Source: Pseudomonas sp. SCA2728.1_7
Lineage (GTDB): Bacteria; Pseudomonadota; Gammaproteobacteria; Pseudomonadales; Pseudomonadaceae
Assembly (NCBI RefSeq): GCF_018138145.1
Contig: NZ_CP073104.1
Coordinates: 4,903,001-4,967,000, forward strand
Direction of reading: 5' to 3'
Length of the DNA stretch: 64,000 nucleotides
Of the stretch, positions 57,541-64,000 are shown one piece after another. The position numbers and the translations under genes were made by a program. The notes under the pieces are model-generated. The model was not told the DNA's origin. It saw only the letters and a list, made by a program, of their open reading frames with translations, and did not search any database. The stretch's first letter is position 1, and every line of letters starts with the position of its first letter.

Positions 57541-59604
57541 TCACGTGTCTTGAGTCAGTGTTTTTTCCGGTTCAGGCCAGCGGATGTCATAGGCAAATTC
57601 GTCGCCGTTGCCGGAAAGCCTGAGCACGGGTTTGCCGGCGGTCTCGGCTTTATCGATCAATTGGTCGTATTCGAATTTGTTGTGGTGGCCGGCATGGGTG
57701 GCCGCTTCGATGCGCTCGGCGCTTGCGCCGGCCTGTTCCTTGATGTGATCGATCTGCACTGCTTTGGTCAGCGCAGAGTTGATCAGCCAGATACGATCGC
57801 TATCCAGGCCGCTGCGGGTCACCGAGATCAGTCCTTCAAAGTCGTCGGAAGGAAACCACGTCGGTGGTGTGTCGCGGGCTGCCGAGTTGAAACTCATGTT
57901 TTCTTCATGGGGGACCACCTCCAGATGGCGGGTGTCCAGCGCATACAGAAACATTTCCGCCTGCCGTGTTCGGGTCGGTTCGTAGTGCCGGTCGTGATCC
58001 CAGTAGATCGGGCTGGCCGGCTCGGACCAATCGGAAGACGTGCTGCTGTGCGAGTCGCTGTTATCACTTTCCGAGCCGCTGTCGTCGGCACTGCGTCCGG
58101 GGTACTTGTGGGTCTGGCTGTTGTAAAGCAAGTACTCGGCAGAAGGAGTGCGAGCGTACATCTGCCCTTCGTTGAGGCTGAACGTGGCGCTCATTGGCTT
58201 GTGTGTGGTGGCGCCGGGTTCATGGTGATAGCGCGGCAGCATGAAGCCGTCATTGGCGAGTTCGAACGGTGTGCGCTCATCGCCACGGAACAGTGCCGGG
58301 ACGTCGGTGCGGTACAGGCAGTTGTTCTTGTTGCGCAGATAGCCGAGTTTCTTCAGCAGTGCTTCGCGCACTTCCAGGGTCAGGCTGGTTTCGGGGCTGT
58401 ACCAGTCATGGCGGGCATCGCGTTTGAGGTTGAGTTCATTGACCGCCTCTAGGCTCCACTTCTCCAGGCGTCGGGGATTGCTGACCTCTTCAGTCAGGCG
58501 TTTATGCACCTGAGCCCATTGCGGGATTGTGTGTCCACCCTTCAGGTCTTGCCGCAGACGCGTCAATTGGCTGGGCAGCAAATTGTAGGATTGCAGCAAG
58601 GCCTCGCGCTGCTTCAACGTCATGCCCGGATGCAGCCAGCGCAAAGCGTCACGCGCCAGGTCGTTGGCCGGATTATCCGTCGTGACGGACTCTGCCCATT
58701 GCGGTGCCCTGCCGTGAGTTTGCGCTTCGGCGCGGAACCGTCGGATATCCTCACCCTGAATGCCGTACAACTGCCATATCTCGTGATCGGTCCAATGCTT
58801 CAGATGTGTGGGTTGTGCGCCAAAACCCGCCACCGGTGGATCGACTTCGATCCAGTTGCCGAATCGGTCCTTGAAAGCAAACCGGGTGTCAGCGGCGTCG
58901 GTCTTGCGAATCGGCGTGAACGCGTAATAACCCTGGGCATCCGGTGAACGTGACGAGTGTGCGTAGAGGCGCAGATCAATGAAGGTCGGTGTGCTCGCAG
59001 CGCGAGGGCGCTTGGCGTCTGGCTCGCTGGTGACGGCAGCCGGGCGTTTCTGCGATGCGCCGGGTGTCGGCGGCTCATTGCCCACGGCCGGTGTTTCGCT
59101 GGCCTGCTCGCTCAGGCGCCAGCTTGGCCGGCCATCATTCTTGTAAAGGCGTGGGCCGGAAGGTTGGCGTTCGGTCAGCAGTTTGCTGCGAAGGAGGCCG
59201 GACTCATCGAGGCCGACATGGGTGGTGTACAGGTTGCCCTGGTATTCGACGTCGACAAATCTTCGCCCGACGATCCAGCGAAAACCATCGCTGTCCGCCG
59301 GCTTCATGCCGCGCAGAAAATCGTCATTCAGCCAGTACTTGGCTACGGAGCCATCGTGGACCGGGAGGGCATGATTTGTTGTCGGCATTTCGTGGATGAC
59401 CACGGCGGGCGTCCGGGGCAAATCTGTCACGGGCCGGGCGCCAGTGTCAGGCATCGGGTTTGCGTAATCGGGAAAACCGGGCAGTCGATAGCCAGTCGGT
59501 GTACCGGTCGCCAGCGGTGTGTCGGGGCGTGAGGTTGCAGGGTTGCCCTGCTCGGGTTGTTGCACTGTGGAAAGAGGCGGTTTGCGCGGTATTTTCGGAC
59601 TCAT
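57541..59604 (-). CDS. ART3: ADP-ribosyltransferase toxin with a nucleoplasmin-like nuclear localisation signal
   Basis: 687 residues, first gene of the operon. The C-terminal ART core has CLYRTD (Arg 432), MSATF (Ser 472), a Ser/Asp-rich insert, MFLYALDTRHLEVVP and FEGLIS (Glu 590). The middle has LKHWTDHEIWQLYGI and a helical part as in ART1. At residues 186-201, KRPAAVTSEPDAKRPR fits the bipartite NLS pattern and shares KRPAA and spacing with nucleoplasmin. No signal peptide. The ribosome site is weak (GAG nine bases before the ATG). A eukaryotic nuclear target is inferred. Confidence 0.75.
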   Translation of the reverse strand: MSPKIPRKPPLSTVQQPEQGNPATSRPDTPLATGTPTGYRLPGFPDYANPMPDTGARPVTDLPRTPAVVIHEMPTTNHALPVHDGSVAKYWLNDDFLRGMKPADSDGFRWIVGRRFVDVEYQGNLYTTHVGLDESGLLRSKLLTERQPSGPRLYKNDGRPSWRLSEQASETPAVGNEPPTPGASQKRPAAVTSEPDAKRPRAASTPTFIDLRLYAHSSRSPDAQGYYAFTPIRKTDAADTRFAFKDRFGNWIEVDPPVAGFGAQPTHLKHWTDHEIWQLYGIQGEDIRRFRAEAQTHGRAPQWAESVTTDNPANDLARDALRWLHPGMTLKQREALLQSYNLLPSQLTRLRQDLKGGHTIPQWAQVHKRLTEEVSNPRRLEKWSLEAVNELNLKRDARHDWYSPETSLTLEVREALLKKLGYLRNKNNCLYRTDVPALFRGDERTPFELANDGFMLPRYHHEPGATTHKPMSATFSLNEGQMYARTPSAEYLLYNSQTHKYPGRSADDSGSESDNSDSHSSTSSDWSEPASPIYWDHDRHYEPTRTRQAEMFLYALDTRHLEVVPHEENMSFNSAARDTPPTWFPSDDFEGLISVTRSGLDSDRIWLINSALTKAVQIDHIKEQAGASAERIEAATHAGHHNKFEYDQLIDKAETAGKPVLRLSGNGDEFAYDIRWPEPEKTLTQDT

Positions 59605-59919
59605 GAATTACTCGAGTTCAACGGATCGATAAAACATTCACAGGTGTAAAGCTGTTTTTGAATGGTTTTAATGATCAATATTTAAGTTGGATGTCGAGTC
59701 AATCTAACGGCTTTTCAAAATCGTGAAAGCAATAGCTGTCTGGATTTTCATTAAATATGTAACTTTGATTTTTATTGGTTTTTTGTGCAGGAAGTTGCCG
59801 TCCGGCTACTAAAGAAAAGTTACCGGAGGAGGGAAGTTTGGAGTGGGGTAATAACGCTGCTCTCGTCGGAAGTTTCCTAAAAAAGCAGCGCCAAAACAAT
59901 AAGCCTTGTTAAATGTTAA
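59605..59919. promoter_or_regulatory. AT-rich leader/promoter region of the toxin operon
   Basis: 315 bp, clearly richer in A+T than the flanks. Minus-strand TTGACT (59697-59702) could be a -35 box, but the -10 at 17 bases is poor (ATTGAT). The downstream edge of the DedA-PAP2 gene is at 59920. An open frame of 66 codons here has no ribosome site and is not called. Confidence 0.45.
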
Positions 59920-61236
59920 TTAGTAGGCATAGCGCAGCAATGTATGTGGCAAGTGCCGAAGAACAAAGAAGGCGAACATCGCTACCATGGCCGGCAAGAT
60001 CAACCACCACACTTTGAATGGCATGGGGTTGAGTGATGTCGAGCGCTGGCTCAGCCACAGGCTGGCGGCGCAGACGCAACAAGCCAGCATCGCACCGGCC
60101 AATACATCGGTCGGCCAATGCGCGCCGAGATAGACCCGTGACAGAGCGATGGCCAAGGCGGGCATGCAGCCGATCAGCAGCCACGTCAGGCGCATGCGCG
60201 GCGGCTGACCACGGCCGGCGAGCACCGCCAGCGTCAGGAACAGCGCAAAGGAACCCGACGCGTGACCGCTGGGCATGCTGAAAGTCGTCAACGGATCGGT
60301 CAGTACTTCCGGACGCACCCGGGCAAAGAAGTACTTGGTCGCGGTATTGGCCAGCGCGGTGACCAGCAGCGTACCCACCGCGAACAACGCGTGGCGCCAT
60401 TGTCGGCACAGCAACAGCAGGGCAACGAGCAGTGCGCTGAACATCAACATGTTGCGGAACTCGCCGATCAGCGTCAGCGTGACGGCAACTTCGTCCAGAA
60501 CCGGCTGGCGATGTTCCTGCACCAGAGTCATCACGCCTTGATCAAGCGCTGTCAAATACGGATAGCCGATGAACAGGCCGATCAGAATCAACAGGCTCTT
60601 GCTGCTGATCCAGATTGTTGCGCGGCGGTGACGACGCAAACTGCTGTTCACACTGAGGCCGACCATTGCCGCAATACTGCCGGCGACAATCCCGGCTTGC
60701 AGCCAGAACCCTTCAGGCAATGGCAGGCGGAAAGCCGCGCCGGTGGCCCAGCCCGGCAGCAGATAGGCCAGGCTCCAGCCGGCGGCGGCCAACAGGCTGA
60801 CAGCGGCGAAACGCGGGAAGGGCATGTCGCACATGCCGGCGACCATGGGCAGCATCGGCCGTAACGGTCCGATAAAACGTCCAACCAACAGGCTGGCGAT
60901 GCCGTAGCGCTGGAAGTAGCCTTCTGCGCCGGCCATCCACTCCGGGTGATGGCGCAAGCCCGGCAGGCGCCGGATGTTCTGGTGGAAGTGGCGACCGAGG
61001 AAATACGAGATCAAATCACCGAGAATCCCGCCGAGGAAGCCCAGCAGCAGGGTTTCGCTCAGCGACAGTGCGCCGCTGCCGGCCAGCACGGCGATGGCAA
61101 ACAGCAGCACGGTGCCCGGTACGATCAAACCGGCAATCGCCAGGCATTCCACCATAGCAACAATGAACACCGCAGCAGCCAGCCATTGTGGATTGGCCGC
61201 CAGCCACCCGGTCACGCTATCGAGCCATGGGCCCAT
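59920..61236 (-). CDS. DedA-PAP2 fusion membrane protein
   Basis: 438 residues. The N-terminal ~200 residues are a DedA domain (FLGGILGDLISYFLGRHFHQNIRRLPGLRHHPEW, then GRFIGPLRPMLPMVAGMCDMPFPRFAAVSLL). The C-terminal ~220 residues are a PAP2 lipid phosphatase with the motifs KYFFARVRP, MPSGHASGSF and SRVYLGAHWPTDVLAG. It probably dephosphorylates a membrane lipid phosphate such as undecaprenyl pyrophosphate or phosphatidylglycerophosphate. GGAG nine bases before the ATG at 61236. Confidence 0.9.
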   Translation of the reverse strand: MGPWLDSVTGWLAANPQWLAAAVFIVAMVECLAIAGLIVPGTVLLFAIAVLAGSGALSLSETLLLGFLGGILGDLISYFLGRHFHQNIRRLPGLRHHPEWMAGAEGYFQRYGIASLLVGRFIGPLRPMLPMVAGMCDMPFPRFAAVSLLAAAGWSLAYLLPGWATGAAFRLPLPEGFWLQAGIVAGSIAAMVGLSVNSSLRRHRRATIWISSKSLLILIGLFIGYPYLTALDQGVMTLVQEHRQPVLDEVAVTLTLIGEFRNMLMFSALLVALLLLCRQWRHALFAVGTLLVTALANTATKYFFARVRPEVLTDPLTTFSMPSGHASGSFALFLTLAVLAGRGQPPRMRLTWLLIGCMPALAIALSRVYLGAHWPTDVLAGAMLACCVCAASLWLSQRSTSLNPMPFKVWWLILPAMVAMFAFFVLRHLPHTLLRYAY

Positions 61237-61303
61237 ACAGAAAAACTCCAATCATTGATTAACCCGGCAGGCGCAGCCGTCGGCAGCCCGCAGGGGCGTG
61301 TGT

Positions 61304-61999
61304 TTACAGCAGAAAATAATCCCGGCCTTCGACCTGACCGCGTCGCAGCGGGTTCCGCGTGCACCATTGCGCGTAAGTCGCATCGACGAAGCGGTACATC
61401 AAGTGTTCGTCCCGGCCGTGGGGGATACCCAGGCGGGTGGTCTGAATGATGTGCGAGGGCGCAGGCCCGGTGTCTTCTACCAGAAGGACTTCATGATCGA
61501 AACGTTTGGCATCCCACACTGGTACTTTCAGCCCCAGCGCCTTGCACAACAGGGTTTGTCCGGCGCAAAGCTTTTGCGAAGGGCGCGCACGTCCCTGAGC
61601 ATCAGGGTTGTTCAGCAGCATCTGCGCCAGGCTCGCCGGCCCGCTGACTTCATCGACCCACGGATAGGCGGATTTGATCAATACCGCATTGCCCGGCCCT
61701 TGTGCGCTGAAGTTCAGCGAATCACCGCCACGGGCGTAGTACATATAGATGTGCCCGCCGTCCAGAAACAAAGCCTTACGCTTTTCTGTGTAGCCGAGGG
61801 ACGCGTGACTGCCTTTTTCCGCGCAGTAATAGGCTTCGGTTTCGATGATTCGCGCGCTCAGCCACAGATCGCCGACCCGGTGGCGAATGACTTTGCCGAG
61901 CAGATCCTGCGCCAACACTTGCGCATCTCGGTCGAAAAAGGCGTCCGGCAGCCCCAGCGGCAGGCGTTCGGCGCGGTGGCGAACGGTCAGGTTGGACAT
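61304..61999 (-). CDS. DNA-3-methyladenine glycosylase (AAG/MPG type)
   Basis: 231 residues. Removes alkylated bases from DNA. Typical of the AAG family: DAFFDRDAQVLAQDLLGKVIRHRV, ARIIETEAYYCAEKGSHASLGYTEKRKALFLDGGHIYMYYARGGD (with the catalytic Glu in IETEAY), and the C-terminal GIPHGRDEHLMYRFVD. The ATG at 61999 is preferred to the TTG nine bases earlier. Confidence 0.9.
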   Translation of the reverse strand: MSNLTVRHRAERLPLGLPDAFFDRDAQVLAQDLLGKVIRHRVGDLWLSARIIETEAYYCAEKGSHASLGYTEKRKALFLDGGHIYMYYARGGDSLNFSAQGPGNAVLIKSAYPWVDEVSGPASLAQMLLNNPDAQGRARPSQKLCAGQTLLCKALGLKVPVWDAKRFDHEVLLVEDTGPAPSHIIQTTRLGIPHGRDEHLMYRFVDATYAQWCTRNPLRRGQVEGRDYFLL

Positions 62000-62176
62000 G
62001 GCAGGCAACGTTTATCCAGGCTCAGGAGGTCGTGATGATAACAACGCACGGCTTAATTGGGCCTGAACGCCGGCGAATCCGCGTTCATTTCGACCATCCG
62101 CCCGTCACCGCTGTTAGTCCCGGGACGCGACAGCTATAATCTGCCGCTTTCCTCTTTGCCAAGACCCCAGCAGACC

Positions 62177-63448
62177 ATGACTGAGTCCGTTCTTGACTAC
62201 ATGACCCGATTGGGTCGCGCCGCCCGCGAAGCTTCCCGGGTCATCGGCCGTGCCAGCACCGCGCAGAAGAACCGCGCCTTGCAGGCTGCTGCCAATGCCT
62301 TGGACGCCGCACGCGCCGAGCTTGCCGCCGCCAATGAGCAGGATCTGGCTGCCGGTCGCGCCAATGGTCTGGAACCGGCATTGCTGGAACGTCTGCAACT
62401 GACCCCGGCGCGCATCGACGGCATGATCGTCGGTTTGCGTCAGGTCGCGGCACTGCCGGACCCGGTCGGTGCGATCCGTGACATGAGCTTCCGTCCGTCG
62501 GGGATTCAGGTCGGCAAAATGCGCGTGCCACTGGGCGTGATCGGGATCATCTACGAATCCCGTCCCAACGTGACTATCGATGCCGCGAGCCTGTGCCTTA
62601 AGTCCGGCAACGCGACCATTCTGCGCGGTGGTTCCGAAGCGATTCATTCCAACCGGGCGATTGCCGCGTGCATTCAGCGCGGTCTGGCCGAGGCCGAACT
62701 GCCCGCTGCTGTGGTGCAAGTGGTTGAAACCACCGACCGTGCCGCTGTTGGCGCGATGATCACCATGCCTGAGTACGTCGATGTGATCGTGCCGCGCGGT
62801 GGCCGTGGCCTGATCGAACGCATCAGTCGCGATGCCCGGGTGCCGGTGATCAAGCATCTGGACGGTATCTGCCATGTCTACGTCAGTGCCCACGCCGATC
62901 TGGCGAAAGCCCAGCGCATCGCCTTCAATGCCAAGACTTATCGTTATGGCATCTGCGGTGCGATGGAGACGCTGCTGGTCGATCAAACGGTTGCGCAAGA
63001 TTTCCTGCCGTCGATGGCCGCCCAGTTCCGCGAAAAAGGCGTCGAACTGCGTGGCTGCGAGCGCACCCGGGCGATCATCGACGCCGTTGCCGCCAGCGAA
63101 GACGACTGGAACACCGAATATCTGGCGCCGATCCTGTCGATCCGTGTGGTCGACGGTCTGGATCAGGCCATCGAACACATCAACCATTACGGCTCCCATC
63201 ACACCGACTCGATCGTCAGCGAAAACCTCGCTGACACCCGGCGCTTTGTGGCGGAAGTCGACTCGGCGTCGGTGATGATCAACACCCCGACCTGCTTCGC
63301 CGATGGATTTGAATACGGATTGGGTGCCGAGATCGGCATTTCTACTGATAAGCTGCACGCCCGCGGCCCGGTGGGTCTCGAAGGACTGACCTGCGAGAAG
63401 TACATCGTGGTCGGTGATGGCCAGTTGCGCGGCCAGGCGCCGGTCTGA
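62177..63448 (+). CDS. proA: Gamma-glutamyl phosphate reductase
   Basis: Second step of proline synthesis. It is 423 residues, starting [69 protein letters not shown] and the cysteine region [17 protein letters not shown] are typical. The standard ATG at 62177 follows a spacer with no ORF of its own. nadD follows directly. Confidence 0.97.
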   Translation: MTESVLDYMTRLGRAAREASRVIGRASTAQKNRALQAAANALDAARAELAAANEQDLAAGRANGLEPALLERLQLTPARIDGMIVGLRQVAALPDPVGAIRDMSFRPSGIQVGKMRVPLGVIGIIYESRPNVTIDAASLCLKSGNATILRGGSEAIHSNRAIAACIQRGLAEAELPAAVVQVVETTDRAAVGAMITMPEYVDVIVPRGGRGLIERISRDARVPVIKHLDGICHVYVSAHADLAKAQRIAFNAKTYRYGICGAMETLLVDQTVAQDFLPSMAAQFREKGVELRGCERTRAIIDAVAASEDDWNTEYLAPILSIRVVDGLDQAIEHINHYGSHHTDSIVSENLADTRRFVAEVDSASVMINTPTCFADGFEYGLGAEIGISTDKLHARGPVGLEGLTCEKYIVVGDGQLRGQAPV

Positions 63449-63449
63449 C

Positions 63450-64000
63450 TTGACCGACCTCGACCTGACAGCGCCGCAAACCGGCAGCGAAACCCGTCCG
63501 CGGCGCATCGGCGTGCTGGGCGGCACGTTCGACCCGGTGCACATCGGCCATTTGCGCGGTGGGCTGGAAGTCGCCGAAGCGCTGGCGCTCGATGAATTGC
63601 GCCTGATGCCGAATGCGCGGCCGCCCCATCGCGGTACGCCGCAGGTGTCGGCGCAGGATCGCTTGGCGATGGTCGAGTGTGCGGTGGTCGGCATGCCGCC
63701 GCTGATGGTGGACGCCCGCGAATTGCAGCGGGACAAGCCGTCCTGGACCATCGATACCCTGGAGTCGATGCGCGCTGAAATGCCCGCCGAGACCCAGGTT
63801 TTTCTGCTTTTGGGCTGGGACGCATTTTGCGGCCTGCCCACTTGGCACCGCTGGGAAGAGTTGCTCCAGCATTGCCACATCCTGGTGCTACAGCGCCCGG
63901 ACGCCGACAGCGAACCGCCGGATGCCTTGCGCAACCTGCTGGCAGCGCGTTCGGTGAGCGACCCGCTGGCCCTGAAGGGGCCTAGCGGACAGATTGCATT
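63450..64000 (+). CDS. nadD: Nicotinate-nucleotide adenylyltransferase, 3' end missing
   Basis: Adenylates nicotinate mononucleotide in NAD synthesis. The frame [43 protein letters not shown] has the nucleotidyltransferase GGTFDPxHxGH motif, and [10 protein letters not shown] and [21 protein letters not shown] follow. The frame runs off the window. The start is taken as TTG at 63450, one base after the proA stop, since no ATG is available in that frame; the N-terminal ~18 residues before the motif are therefore uncertain. Confidence 0.93.
   Translation, partial: MTDLDLTAPQTGSETRPRRIGVLGGTFDPVHIGHLRGGLEVAEALALDELRLMPNARPPHRGTPQVSAQDRLAMVECAVVGMPPLMVDARELQRDKPSWTIDTLESMRAEMPAETQVFLLLGWDAFCGLPTWHRWEELLQHCHILVLQRPDADSEPPDALRNLLAARSVSDPLALKGPSGQIA

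Noticed and set aside
59699..59899. 66-codon minus-strand frame upstream of ART3
   Set aside because: AT-rich region, no ribosome site, composition unlike a coding sequence of this genome.

Overview
The window looks like a chromosomal segment of a Pseudomonas of the fluorescens group. The reasons are a GC-rich sequence, the gene order ribD-ribE-ribBA-ribH-nusB-thiL-pgpA, the dxs-ispA-xseB block, a complete magABCDEF alpha-2-macroglobulin operon, an EatR/sigma-54 ethanolamine locus, and many REP-type inverted repeats built on GTGGGAGCGAGC or GTAGGAGTGAGC. This assignment is inference from gene content; no database search was possible.

Layout. 1-8305 (+) holds riboflavin synthesis (ribD cut by the window edge, ribE, ribBA, ribH, and further on ribA), nusB, thiL, pgpA, a periplasmic amino-acid-type binding protein and a BtuF-like cobalamin-binding protein. 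8444-13583 (-) holds a BtuB-like receptor, dxs, ispA and xseB. 13938-24116 (+) is the mag operon: a thioester-less alpha-2-macroglobulin (MagD) with five partner proteins, two of them DUF2135 paralogues at the two ends. 24140-33358 (-) is a mixed stretch: small exported proteins, a diguanylate cyclase, a Tla3-like (type VI lipase adaptor) protein, an S24 repressor, ppa, mtfA, dedA and a GNAT acetyltransferase. 33474-41296 is a complete ethanolamine unit: eutBC, eat permease and an acetaldehyde dehydrogenase on the minus strand, with the divergent activator eatR on the plus strand. Two -24/-12 promoters and a cluster of CGGTACA half-sites can be seen. 41301-41733 is an unusual non-coding element with an exact 95-bp tandem period. 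41848-49051 carries mpl, ubiX, a lipoprotein, an NAD(P)-binding protein, a MORN-repeat/C13-peptidase lipoprotein, a MaoC hydratase, an lrgAB pair and a LON-domain protein.

49166-59604 is the accessory region and the most interesting part. On the minus strand, four closely spaced genes run ART3 - pore/RTX protein - ART2 - ART1. The three ART genes are paralogues with a cholera/pertussis-toxin-like ADP-ribosyltransferase core near the C-terminus. ART2 carries a frameshift beyond its candidate catalytic Glu. The 1159-residue protein between them has a TcdA/TcdB-type pore-forming region and RTX-like motifs. ART3 carries a 16-residue sequence closely resembling the bipartite nuclear localisation signal of nucleoplasmin, and ART2 has a KRPR motif. 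Together these suggest a multi-component toxin aimed at eukaryotic cells, with a translocator encoded beside several nuclear-directed ADP-ribosyltransferases. This is inference from sequence patterns.

The window ends with a DedA-PAP2 fusion, a 3-methyladenine DNA glycosylase, proA and the 5' part of nadD.
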